The position numbers were made by a program, and so were the translations under genes. 64,000 bases of DNA from Desulfuromonadales bacterium (GTDB taxonomy: Bacteria > Desulfobacterota > Desulfuromonadia > Desulfuromonadales > JAGXHI01), in contig JAGXHI010000055.1 of assembly GCA_024636295.1 (NCBI GenBank), positions 16,733 to 80,732 on the forward strand, in the 5' to 3' direction. The notes beneath the pieces are model-generated. The model saw nothing but the letters and a program-made list of their open reading frames with translations, did no database searches and was not told the DNA's origin. Shown here one piece after another: positions 51,272-59,119 of this stretch (position 1 is the first letter of the stretch; every line of letters starts with the position of its first letter).

Positions 51272-52693
51272 ATGAAATTATTGTCGCGGCTGATTTTTTT
51301 TCTTATTCTCTTTACGGTAGCCGCTTTATTTTCAGGCTGTGAGAAAAAGAAGGAAGCCCGGATTTCCACCTCTGTCCGCCAGGAGGACGCCAAACCTCCC
51401 GTGGAAGAGCCGGCGAAAGAGTTGCTCATCACGCAGAAGGCCTTTATCGAAGTCTCCGAGAAGGTCACCCCTGCGGTAGTCAATATCCGCGCCGCCCGCC
51501 TTGGTCGGGCGGGGCAGATAGAATCGTTATTCGATGAATTTTTCGGCGAATTTTTCCAACGGGATCCCCGGATACGGCCTCAGCCCGAACAGAGCCTGGG
51601 GTCGGGATTCATCCTATCCAAAGACGGATATATTCTCACAAACGAGCATGTGGTGAAGGGCGCGGAGGAAATCAACGTCCGCCTTTCCGATCGCCGAAAC
51701 TATCAGGCCAAAGTGGTTGGCGTTGATCCCCGCACCGATGTCGCCGTTTTGAAAATCAATCCGGAGGAGGACCTGCCGACGGTTGTCCTCGGAGATTCCG
51801 ATAAGCTGCAGGTCGGCCAGTGGGCCCTGGCCATCGGCAATCCCTTCGGCCTCGACCGGACGTTGACAGTGGGAGTGATTTCAGCCACCAAGCGCAGGGA
51901 TATAGGAATCGAGGATTATGAAGATTTCATTCAGACGGATGCTTCCATCAATCCGGGGAACTCAGGGGGGCCGCTGCTGAACGTCTACGGTGAGGTGATC
52001 GGGATCAACACCGCCGTCGTGGCTTCGGGGCAGGGGATCGGTTTTGCCATTCCCATCAATCTCGCACACCTTGTTGCGGATCAGCTCATAGAAAAAGGAG
52101 AGGTCGTCCGCGGGTGGCTGGGAGTGAGTATTCAGCCCCTGACGGCTGAACTGGCCGAATCTTTCGGGTTGGATCGAGTGACCGGCGCCCTGGTGAATCA
52201 GGTGCTCCCCGGTTCTCCCGCCGAGATAGCCGGCCTGAAGCAGGGGGATATCCTGCTTGGCTTCGGCGGACAGGAAATCGAGGATATTCGGGAACTGCAG
52301 CTTCTGGTGGCGAATACTCCCACGGGCAAAACGGTGGATGTTGAAGTGCTCCGAGAGGGGAAGCGGATGAATCTTTCGGTTACCGTAACTGAGCGAAAAC
52401 CAGAAAAAGCGGCCGCCGCGCCTTCGAATGAAAAAAGCCTTCGGGGGCTTGGGCTGAGTGTCGCCCCCACGAAAACCGGAGAGGGTGTCCAGGTTGCCTC
52501 CGTCAATCCGGAGAGTCCTGCCGCGAAAGCCGGCGTGAGACCTGGTGACGTCATCCTTTCCGTCAACCGCCGGAATGTGGACGATCCGGAATCGTTCAGG
52601 AACGCCGTCGAAAAGACTGAAAAAAACAGGAACGTCGTCTTTTTGATCCGTCGAGGCGAAAATACTCTTTACCTTGCTTTTCCCGTCTCCTGA
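51272..52693 (+). CDS. HtrA/DegQ-like periplasmic serine protease, lipoprotein form
   Basis: A 473-residue protein. Signal peptide with lipobox (FTVAALFSGC), a charged linker, then a trypsin-like protease with catalytic triad His in TNEHVV (about 126), Asp in DPRTDVAVL (about 156) and Ser in NPGNSGGPL (about 231). Two PDZ domains follow (VRGWLGVSIQPLTAELAESF and LGLSVAPTKTGEGVQV). It degrades or refolds damaged envelope proteins. Lipid anchoring is unusual compared with soluble DegP/DegQ but seen in some delta-proteobacteria (recollection). GAGAGG lies close to the ATG at 51272. The next genes on the same strand are a small protein and an RluD homologue. Confidence 0.88.
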   Translation: MKLLSRLIFFLILFTVAALFSGCEKKKEARISTSVRQEDAKPPVEEPAKELLITQKAFIEVSEKVTPAVVNIRAARLGRAGQIESLFDEFFGEFFQRDPRIRPQPEQSLGSGFILSKDGYILTNEHVVKGAEEINVRLSDRRNYQAKVVGVDPRTDVAVLKINPEEDLPTVVLGDSDKLQVGQWALAIGNPFGLDRTLTVGVISATKRRDIGIEDYEDFIQTDASINPGNSGGPLLNVYGEVIGINTAVVASGQGIGFAIPINLAHLVADQLIEKGEVVRGWLGVSIQPLTAELAESFGLDRVTGALVNQVLPGSPAEIAGLKQGDILLGFGGQEIEDIRELQLLVANTPTGKTVDVEVLREGKRMNLSVTVTERKPEKAAAAPSNEKSLRGLGLSVAPTKTGEGVQVASVNPESPAAKAGVRPGDVILSVNRRNVDDPESFRNAVEKTEKNRNVVFLIRRGENTLYLAFPVS

Positions 52694-52740
52694 GGACGGA
52701 AAGGCATCATTTTATTCATTTCTGATCAGAGGGAGAAGGT

Positions 52741-53010
52741 ATGGCCAGGCTGGTGGAAAATCCGGATCTCGCATTTCGGCTGGCACGGGCGATCATATCG
52801 GATATCGCTCTCTACAACCAGGAGAAGGTCAGGCAGGGTATCAAAAACGATAATATCTTTGAGCTTCTGACCGATGAACTGGAGGAGGGACGGGAGCATT
52901 TTCACTCCCGCGTCTCTCCGGAGCTTTCCGACCGAGATCATTTGTACGACCGCGCCATCGTGGATGTCATGATCAAGCAGGCCGGCAAAATAGAAAGCCC
53001 GATCTGGTAG
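52741..53010 (+). CDS. Small conserved hypothetical protein
   Basis: An 89-residue, mostly helical protein: NPDLAFRLARAIISDIALYN, then EKVRQGIKNDNIFELLTDEL and DHLYDRAIVDVMI. It resembles a small family common in Desulfuromonadales, usually of unknown function (recollection). SD GGGAGAAGGT precedes the ATG at 52741. The stop (TAG) is immediately followed by the ATG of the RluD-like gene at 53011, so the two are translationally coupled. No cysteines or known motifs. Confidence 0.75.
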   Translation: MARLVENPDLAFRLARAIISDIALYNQEKVRQGIKNDNIFELLTDELEEGREHFHSRVSPELSDRDHLYDRAIVDVMIKQAGKIESPIW

Positions 53011-54015
53011 ATGGAGAACCGAAGGTTCGTCTTTGAACGGGGGCGAAAACCGGAGCGTCTGGACCGGTTTCTGGTCTCCGAACTGCCGGAAATGTCGCGC
53101 TCCCAGATTAAAAACCTGATTGACGAAGGCCATGCGCAGATCGACGGGGATCCCGCCAAGGCGGGGAGCCGCCTGAAGGGCGGAGAGGTCCTCTCGGTGC
53201 ATATCCCATCCCCGGCCGCCGCCGTAGCAGTCCCCCAGGATATCCCCCTGGTGATTCTTTTCGAGGATTTCCACCTGATCGTCATCGATAAACCCGCCGG
53301 CCTGGTGGTCCATCCGGCACCGGGGCATCGGGAAGGCACGCTTGTCAACGCCCTTTTACACCATTGTCACGATCTGTCCGGAATCGGGGGAGAGCTTCGG
53401 CCAGGGATTGTCCATCGTCTCGACAAGGACACCTCGGGCGTCCTGGTCGCCACCAAAAATGATATCGCCCATAACGGGCTTGCCCTTCAGTTCAAGGAGC
53501 ACACGATCAAGCGAAGGTATTTCGCACTGGTTCATGGAATGGTACAGAACGATGAGGGGACGGTGGACCGCCCCGTCGGACGACATCCGATTCATCGGAA
53601 GAAAATGAGTTCCCAATCCCGCGCCGGCCGCCGGGCGGTCACCCGCTGGAAGGTCCTTAAACGATTCGACCTGGATCGGCTGACCCTCCTGGAGCTGGCC
53701 CTGGAGACGGGACGCACGCATCAGATCCGGGTCCATTTCGCCGAGATGAATCTTCCTCTGGTTGGAGATGCGGTGTACGGCAACGTCTCCCGAGCACGCG
53801 CCATTGGCGACCTCGAACTCCGCCGCAGGATTCAGGGGTTGAACCGACAGGCCCTTCACGCCGCGGTGCTCGGTTTTCTCCACCCTGTTTCCGGGGAATA
53901 CATGGAGTTCCGGAGTCCGGTGCCTCCCGACCTTCAGGAGGTACTTGATTATCTGGATACAAAATATGCCTCCGGAAATGCAGCAGTCATCAGAGCACAC
54001 CAGAAAGAAGGATAG
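53011..54015 (+). CDS. RluA/RluD family 23S rRNA pseudouridine synthase
   Basis: A 334-residue protein with an N-terminal S4 RNA-binding domain (RLDRFLVSELPEMSRSQIKNLI) and the pseudouridine synthase fold. The catalytic HRLDKDTSGVLV has its Asp at about 138. VIDKPAGLVVHPAPGH and LETGRTHQIRVHF are the other family motifs. Target position not certain; RluD-like enzymes usually act on helix 69 of 23S rRNA. The start at 53011 abuts the previous stop. It is followed by pgeF, a common RluD neighbour; the pgeF Met at 54026 is preferred, 10 bases after this stop. Confidence 0.92.
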   Translation: MENRRFVFERGRKPERLDRFLVSELPEMSRSQIKNLIDEGHAQIDGDPAKAGSRLKGGEVLSVHIPSPAAAVAVPQDIPLVILFEDFHLIVIDKPAGLVVHPAPGHREGTLVNALLHHCHDLSGIGGELRPGIVHRLDKDTSGVLVATKNDIAHNGLALQFKEHTIKRRYFALVHGMVQNDEGTVDRPVGRHPIHRKKMSSQSRAGRRAVTRWKVLKRFDLDRLTLLELALETGRTHQIRVHFAEMNLPLVGDAVYGNVSRARAIGDLELRRRIQGLNRQALHAAVLGFLHPVSGEYMEFRSPVPPDLQEVLDYLDTKYASGNAAVIRAHQKEG

Positions 54016-54025
54016 AGAACACACA

Positions 54026-54820
54026 ATGAAACTTGCCCGTCAGGGAAAAATTACTTACCTGCAGCCCGGCTGGGCGAAGAATGCCGCGATCAGATCCGGA
54101 TTCACCACCCGCAACGGAGGCGTGAGCCGCCCGCCGTACAATTCGCTGAATCTGGGATTTAATACGGACGACCAACAACACAATGTGGAAGGGAACCGAT
54201 CCAACCTGAGCCGCGCATTCGGCATCCCTCCTCATCTGCTGCTGACCGTCCGGCAGGTCCACGGCACGGATATTCTGTCGATCGATGAGCCCAACCCCGA
54301 TCTTTCCCATTTTTTGAAAGTGGAATGCGACGCCATAATCACGGATCAACCGGGAATCATGATCGGAATTCTGGTGGCGGACTGCTACCCCGTCCTCCTT
54401 TTTGACCCCGCCCGCAGAGCTGCAGGGGTGGTGCACGTAGGATGGCGAGGGGCAGCGGACGGAATTCTCGAGAAGGCAATTCATGTGCTGACGGACCAGT
54501 ACAACTGCCGTGCCCATCGACTCTATGCGGCAGTCGGCCCGGGAATCGGTGCTCACAGTTATGAAGTGGACCGGCCGGTACGAGAGGCCTTTCGAGCCGG
54601 CGCAGGCGACTGGGAAAAAATCACCGAAGAAATCGCTTTGGGAAAATGGAGGCTCGACCTTCAGAGAAGCTGTATGCTTCAACTGGAGCGTGCAGGGCTC
54701 GATCCAGCACGGGTGGAAGTCGTAAAAGAGGATACCTGCTGCCACCGGGAGCTTTTCTTCTCTTACCGACGGGACGGCGGCAACACCGGGAGGCAAATGG
54801 GTTTTTTCATACTCGATTGA
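54026..54820 (+). CDS. pgeF: PgeF/YfiH family (multicopper oxidase-like, laccase domain) protein
   Basis: A 264-residue protein starting at 54026 (MKLARQGKITYLQPGW). An upstream in-frame Met at 53945 lies inside the pseudouridine synthase gene. It shows the conserved SGFTTRNGGVSRPPYNSLNL, DCYPVLLFDPARRAAGVVHVGWRG and DTCCHRELFFSYRRDGGNTGRQM. The Cys/His residues at the active site are present. PgeF (YfiH) removes misincorporated L-Ser from peptidoglycan precursors in E. coli, and relatives act on adenosine; the biological role here is unproven. rluD-pgeF adjacency is widespread. Confidence 0.9.
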   Translation: MKLARQGKITYLQPGWAKNAAIRSGFTTRNGGVSRPPYNSLNLGFNTDDQQHNVEGNRSNLSRAFGIPPHLLLTVRQVHGTDILSIDEPNPDLSHFLKVECDAIITDQPGIMIGILVADCYPVLLFDPARRAAGVVHVGWRGAADGILEKAIHVLTDQYNCRAHRLYAAVGPGIGAHSYEVDRPVREAFRAGAGDWEKITEEIALGKWRLDLQRSCMLQLERAGLDPARVEVVKEDTCCHRELFFSYRRDGGNTGRQMGFFILD

Positions 54821-54894
54821 TCCTGGTTTTCGGTTCCGGATGGATTGTGAAGGGATGAGCTGGTGCGAAAAAAGAAAGGCAGGATGAAGCTGAA

Positions 54895-54929
54895 AAAGAA
54901 AGGCTCCGCCGGAAAGCGGAGCCTTTCTT
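54895..54929. terminator. Bidirectional terminator between pgeF and ilvE
   Basis: AAGAAAGGCTCCGC, loop CGGAAA, GCGGAGCCTTTCTT: perfect 14-bp stem bracketed by A- and T-tracts. Confidence 0.85.
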
Positions 54930-54942
54930 CCTTGGGAATATT

Positions 54943-56007
54943 TTACAGCGGCATTACCCATCCGTGTACATCAGGGATTTTACCGTACTGGATTCCGGTA
55001 AGGGTATTATAAAGCTTCTGCGTCAGCTCTCCGATATGGCCACCGTTGAGATGCACGGTCCTGTCCCGGTAGGTGAACTGTCCAACAGGGGAGATGACCA
55101 CGGCTGTTCCGGTGCCGAAAGCTTCCTTCAAGCGACCGTTTTCCACCCCGTCCATTATCTCGTCCACGGTCAGCGCCCGTTCTTCAATTTCGTATCCCAT
55201 CTCATCCACCAGTGTCAGAACGGAACGTCGGGTGATCCCGTCGAGAATCGTCCCTCGCAGGGGGGAAGTCACTACTTTCCCGTCATAGAGGAAGCAGATG
55301 TTCATGCTGCCCACTTCCTCAACGAATTTGCGGTGCACGGCGTCGAGCCAGAGGACCTGATCGCATCCCCTTTGTGCCGCTTCCCGAGCGGCCAGAAGAC
55401 TTGCAGCGTAATTTCCTCCCGTTTTGACCTCGCCGGTTCCGCCCGGCGCCGCCCGGACGTAGGTATCGGAGATCCATATTTTCACCGGTGCCAGGCCTCC
55501 CTTGTAATAGGCGCCAACGGGCGAAAGAATGATGTAGCAGAGGTATTTTTCGGCGGGCTTGACTCCGAGGATCGGCTCGGTGGCGATCATTGTGGGACGG
55601 ATATACAGACTGGTTCCTTCGTTGTGGGGAACCCAGTCCGATTCCAGGCGGACCAGGTCGGTAATTGCCTTCAGAAAGAAGTTTTCGTCGACTTCAGGCA
55701 TGCACATCCGGTCTGCGCTTCGGTTGAATCGCTTCACGTTATCCCGGGGGCGGAAGAGGGCCACGGCGCCATCCTGACGTCGGAAGGCTTTCAGGCCTTC
55801 AAAAATTTCCTGGGCGTAATGTAATACCACGGCCGCGGGATCCAGAGTGAAGGAGCTGTAGGGCTGTATTCGTGCCGAGTGCCATCCTCGTCCGCCATCG
55901 TATTCCATGACGAACATCCGGTTGGAGAACTGCTTTCCGAATACGAGATTCGCTTCATTTTTCGGGGGGGTCTTGTATTCCGCAAGGGGAAGAACTTCGA
56001 TGTCCAT
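54943..56007 (-). CDS. ilvE: Branched-chain amino acid aminotransferase (type II, BCAT)
   Basis: A 354-residue fold-type IV PLP enzyme from the Met at 56007 (MDIEVLPLAEYKTPPKNEAN), with SD GGAGG about 11 bases upstream; a longer start at 56055 is possible. It transaminates leucine, isoleucine and valine or their 2-oxo acids. Visible signatures: NVKRFNRSADRMCMPEVDEN, IYIRPTMIATEP-like LYIRPTMIATEP, GAYYKGGLAPVKIWIS and VLWLDAVHRKFVEEVGSMNIC with SPLRGTILDGITRRSVL. The PLP Lys lies in the GNYAASLLAA/KTGGNYAAS region. Length and pattern are those of the larger BCAT II group. Confidence 0.93.
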   Translation of the reverse strand: MDIEVLPLAEYKTPPKNEANLVFGKQFSNRMFVMEYDGGRGWHSARIQPYSSFTLDPAAVVLHYAQEIFEGLKAFRRQDGAVALFRPRDNVKRFNRSADRMCMPEVDENFFLKAITDLVRLESDWVPHNEGTSLYIRPTMIATEPILGVKPAEKYLCYIILSPVGAYYKGGLAPVKIWISDTYVRAAPGGTGEVKTGGNYAASLLAAREAAQRGCDQVLWLDAVHRKFVEEVGSMNICFLYDGKVVTSPLRGTILDGITRRSVLTLVDEMGYEIEERALTVDEIMDGVENGRLKEAFGTGTAVVISPVGQFTYRDRTVHLNGGHIGELTQKLYNTLTGIQYGKIPDVHGWVMPL

Positions 56008-56134
56008 ACGGGGCGGCCTCCGGGGATAGATTGGGACGGATTGAAATTGACTCAAGAGAAATTTATTAACATAAAAATGAAAGGTCAGGCAAGGAATTCC
56101 TTTTGATTCCGCGCCTTCCCGGGCAGAAGCAACC

Positions 56135-57253
56135 TTATATGAGTCGGACAGGAGCGAAACCGCCGCCTTCGGTCTGCATGTTGGTAACCTGACCGCGATA
56201 GAGGCGGGCGGTGACTCCCAGAATGCGATCCCGGTAAACGAACAGGCGAAAATCGGTTTTCATCTCCAGTTGTTCACCTCGAGAAGGCTGGATGGAGGGA
56301 GGAACATGCCCCTGAACCAGTGTCTCTTCCGGAGGCAGCGTTTCGAAACGGTTGCGCGAAATTGATTTTCCCATCAGAACCCCCCGGCTGCCGAAAAGGG
56401 AAACGGGCTTGAAAACCCATTTTTTCCGGTCCCTCCAGCTTTCGTCCGGATCCATATCCTTCAACAATCGGCTCCGGGGGACCATCTCCTGGATCAGGTC
56501 GATGGTGCGACGGTCCACACCGATTTCGTCCATTCGGGCCGGATCGGTCCAGAGAATCATTCGTCTTTTATCGGCCAGCAATCCATAGGCAAAGGGATTG
56601 GGCGTGAGGCAGACCTTGCGCGCTTCATACGCCTCCCGAATGCCTTTCATCGCATCACTTTCCAGATAAAAATCGCAATGGCGGTTGTATATGAGATCGA
56701 TACGCTCACCCTGCGTAAAAACACCTTCCGCTCCGGCCTGGAGTCCCCCGGGGTCTGCGATGACGGTTTCGGAGCCCCACTCCTGAAAAAGGTCTGAAAA
56801 AAAATTCATCTCCTGAAAAAGATATTGTTTTTCAGGATTTTCATCAATGATAGCCATTCTCAGCGGCCTTGAAGAAACACCAGCACTGAAGCGGCTCATT
56901 TCTTCCGCAAAAGGATGCAGGAATTTACTTTTCAGACGCTCAGGAAAGTTCGAAATTCCTTCAGCCGCGGAAGGGTGATGCGCAAGGTATCCGAGCAGTG
57001 CCCCGCCGGCATTGGTATTGACCTCGATGAGGCGGGGCCCCTCGCTGGTTACATGAAAGTCGTAGCCCATCATCACAGCGTCATGCCCGGGGTTGAAGCG
57101 GGTGATTTCGGGCGCCTGTCTGTTTATATAAGCACGATATTCCGGAATCCGGCTCATGCGGTACAAGGCGCGGACCAGACGGATCATCCAGGCAAGATCC
57201 CGGCGTGAAAGGTCCACAACAGAGGCGCTGATTGTGTCACGAAAAAGGGGCAT
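56135..57253 (-). CDS. Uncharacterised ATP-grasp-like protein
   Basis: A 372-residue protein. The C-terminal half carries KKWVFKPVSLFGSRGVLMGK, an ATP-grasp-like nucleotide-binding segment, and RLYRGQVTNMQTEGGGFAPV. The N-terminal half has GYDFHVTSEGPRLIEVNTNAGGALLGYL, where EVNTNAGG resembles the acidic metal loop of ATP-grasp ligases. The order appears permuted relative to typical ATP-grasp enzymes, as in some glutathionylspermidine-synthase-like or circularly permuted forms. I cannot name the substrate. No signal peptide. It lies on its own, 200 bases upstream of the small twin genes and 127 before ilvE. Confidence 0.6.
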   Translation of the reverse strand: MPLFRDTISASVVDLSRRDLAWMIRLVRALYRMSRIPEYRAYINRQAPEITRFNPGHDAVMMGYDFHVTSEGPRLIEVNTNAGGALLGYLAHHPSAAEGISNFPERLKSKFLHPFAEEMSRFSAGVSSRPLRMAIIDENPEKQYLFQEMNFFSDLFQEWGSETVIADPGGLQAGAEGVFTQGERIDLIYNRHCDFYLESDAMKGIREAYEARKVCLTPNPFAYGLLADKRRMILWTDPARMDEIGVDRRTIDLIQEMVPRSRLLKDMDPDESWRDRKKWVFKPVSLFGSRGVLMGKSISRNRFETLPPEETLVQGHVPPSIQPSRGEQLEMKTDFRLFVYRDRILGVTARLYRGQVTNMQTEGGGFAPVRLI

Positions 57254-57401
57254 CGGCAGACTTAAAATGAAAAATTTAGACAGCTATTCTGACACACTAT
57301 GAACTCAGTTGAAAGCTTGACAGGAGCATGGAGAGAAAAAAGGGAGGGATGTATTCCATCGGGGGGAGTCAAGGACCTGATTGGAGGGATTATGCCCCCA
57401 T

Positions 57402-57436
57402 GAAAAACAAAGGGGCCAAATGTATCCGGCCCCTTC
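57402..57436 (-). terminator. Rho-independent terminator after the small twin-gene unit
   Basis: On the minus strand AAGGGGCC, loop, GGCCCCTT followed by TGTTTTTCA. It lies 23 bases after the stop of the 57459-57626 gene. Confidence 0.8.
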
Positions 57437-57458
57437 GAAAAACTTGAATGTCTGATAT

Positions 57459-57626
57459 TCAGCGGGCGATCTTCAGCCCTCGCTGGGGATCCGACTCCCT
57501 GATAAGCGCCATCGATTCACGCAGGAAGCGCGAGGCGCTACGCAGGTTCTCGTTGTCGGAGCTTTCCAGCATATCGTGAGCCTGTCGCATCAAGGCCATG
57601 GCCTCTTGAATTTCCGGTGACGTCAT
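57459..57626 (-). CDS. Small helical hypothetical protein, related to its neighbour
   Basis: About 55 residues from the Met at 57626 (MTSPEIQEAMALMRQAHDML). Starts at 57632 or 57689 are also open; GAGGA lies 8 bases upstream of 57626. The sequence is mostly helix: LMRQAHDMLESSDNENLRSA, then FLRESMALIRESDPQRGLK. It shares the pattern [PE]x[IV]QEA[ML]xLIxxAxxxL with the N-terminal part of the next upstream gene, suggesting a tandem duplication. Function unknown. A terminator follows. Confidence 0.6.
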   Translation of the reverse strand: MTSPEIQEAMALMRQAHDMLESSDNENLRSASRFLRESMALIRESDPQRGLKIAR

Positions 57627-57636
57627 TGTCATTCCT

Positions 57637-57918
57637 CTACGCAAGGAGTTCCCATTGATGGTCACAGCTGAGGCAGATTTGCCTCGCACCGCCTTTTTTC
57701 TCGACGAAAACGCTTCCGCATGTGGGGCATATGGAGATTTTTCGATTTCGGCCCAACACGAATGCCAGCGCCAGATCGAGCTTTTCTACGCCATCGGCCA
57801 GGTTTCGTGTCGAGGAATTCCGGTTCATGAGGGATTTCATGAGAATGCTGCTGGCGTTCTGGATCAGGCTCAGAGCTTCCTGCACATCCGGTTGAGTATT
57901 CACCTGTTGGGTATTCAT
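57637..57918 (-). CDS. Small protein with helical N-terminus and C-terminal zinc ribbon
   Basis: 93 residues from the Met at 57918 (MNTQQVNTQPDVQEALSLIQ). The start is 11 bases after a GGGGAGG. The N-terminal helix (PDVQEALSLIQNASSILMKS) is like the one in the 57459-57626 protein, and a zinc ribbon closes the chain: CPTCGSVFVEKKGGARQICLSC, with two CxxC pairs. Such an arrangement fits a small regulator or adaptor, but nothing specific can be claimed. An upstream in-frame start at 58020 has no SD support. The two genes are about 10 bases apart, in one unit. Confidence 0.65.
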   Translation of the reverse strand: MNTQQVNTQPDVQEALSLIQNASSILMKSLMNRNSSTRNLADGVEKLDLALAFVLGRNRKISICPTCGSVFVEKKGGARQICLSCDHQWELLA

Positions 57919-58320
57919 TTTATTCCGTGCCTCCCCCTCTATAGAATGATTGTTGCCCGGGTCTGGGGATCTTTCACAAATATATCTAGCAACAAGAGTG
58001 CCATAATCCCGTCTCGACAAAGTCGCGGTAAAAGGCCTGTATTTACAGCCGGAATAGGCAGGTGCAGTTTTTTCAGCAGGATAATATTTCTCTTGAGAAG
58101 GGCTCGTTTCCGGTCAAAAGACCAAAAGGCACGTCTTTTGACGGAATTCGCGTGGGAATTAACAACCAGAAATCGTGCTAAATGGCGGCTTTATTAGAAA
58201 GGCTGCTCTCGGATCGTCAGTAAGGGACATGAGGAGAGGGTTGCCCGGGCCAGGGGGCACCCGGAAAATTAACGGATTTCACCCTCCTCTGGTCGAAGAA
58301 GGCTTTCTTTCCAGTGTCGG

Positions 58321-58626
58321 TTACTCGTCCTCCTGATTCAGGGGCGGCTCCGGCATGAACTGGTGGCGCAGGCGTTCTTCGGGATACTGCTCGAAAAATT
58401 CCTCCCGGGTGAAGCAGAACCGATAGTCGGAGCAATATTCCAGAAGAATTCGATAGGCGGCGTTGATTCGGCGGATCGTTTCCGGATCCCCTTCCTCGGA
58501 TCTGTCGGGATGATGTTGCTTTGCCAGTAAGCGGAAGCGTGCCTTGATTTCCTTCAGCGTGGCGCGTTCAGAAAGATTGAGAACCTGAAGCGCCTTTTGT
58601 AGTTCTTTGTAAGTCATCCGTTTCAT
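58321..58626 (-). CDS. Stand-alone DnaJ-domain protein
   Basis: A 101-residue protein. The J-domain has LKEIKARFRLLAKQHHPDRSEEGDPETI with the HPD tripeptide at 39-41 and an IRRINAAYRILLEYC third helix. It therefore should stimulate a DnaK-type Hsp70. A short tail (FTREEFFEQYPEERLRHQF) replaces the Gly/Phe, zinc and substrate domains of full DnaJ, so it may be a targeting co-chaperone. The Met at 58626 opens MKRMTYKELQKALQVLNL. It diverges from the small gene at 58838. Confidence 0.9.
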   Translation of the reverse strand: MKRMTYKELQKALQVLNLSERATLKEIKARFRLLAKQHHPDRSEEGDPETIRRINAAYRILLEYCSDYRFCFTREEFFEQYPEERLRHQFMPEPPLNQEDE

Positions 58627-58837
58627 CCGGTGATTGATAACAATATTATCATCTCTTTTGAGTGCCGGGACAGAAACCTCTTCCGTCCAAGTCCGTGTCT
58701 TTCTTTGCCCGTAAAAATCTCCCTGTGAGAAGTCTTTTTCTGATCATTCCTTGACTAAGAAAAACTTAATGATACCTTTTGTGTAAAAAACTACCACGAG
58801 AAGCCCATTCGGAAACCTACAAAATCGGGGGCAGAAA

Positions 58838-59011
58838 ATGGGAGATCGACCTATGGAAAATCGCGGTTCGGGACCTCGAATGGACAATCCAGCGGAAAAG
58901 GCGGAATACGATGAACTTGTCCGGCGCTTTCTTGAGGAGGAAGAAAAAAACTACCGCGACAGTCTGTTGATGAGGGGTGAGCAATTTATCCGCCCCAAAA
59001 GCGGCAATTGA
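58838..59011 (+). CDS. Very small charged hypothetical protein
   Basis: 57 residues if started at 58838 (MGDRPMENRGSGPRMDNPAE) or 52 from the ATG at 58853. The latter sits 8 bases after GGGAG and the former 6 bases after GGGGGC. Content is rich in Glu and Arg: KAEYDELVRRFLEEEEKNYR then DSLLMRGEQFIRPKSGN. Predicted helical, no motif. It lies between divergent dnaJ-like and convergent recQ genes; confidence is modest because of its size. Confidence 0.45.
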   Translation: MGDRPMENRGSGPRMDNPAEKAEYDELVRRFLEEEEKNYRDSLLMRGEQFIRPKSGN

Positions 59012-59119
59012 CTGAACGGAAAGTTCGAGGACCCTCTGCTTCGGGCTTCCAGGCAAAAAGCGATGAGGGCGGGGAAATCCAATTCTCCACCGAGCCGGAA
59101 TCGATAAAAGCAGTCGTCC

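Noticed and set aside
53945..54025. N-terminal extension of pgeF into the pseudouridine synthase gene
   Set aside because: The extra 27 residues are not family-like; the Met at 54026 gives the usual PgeF start.
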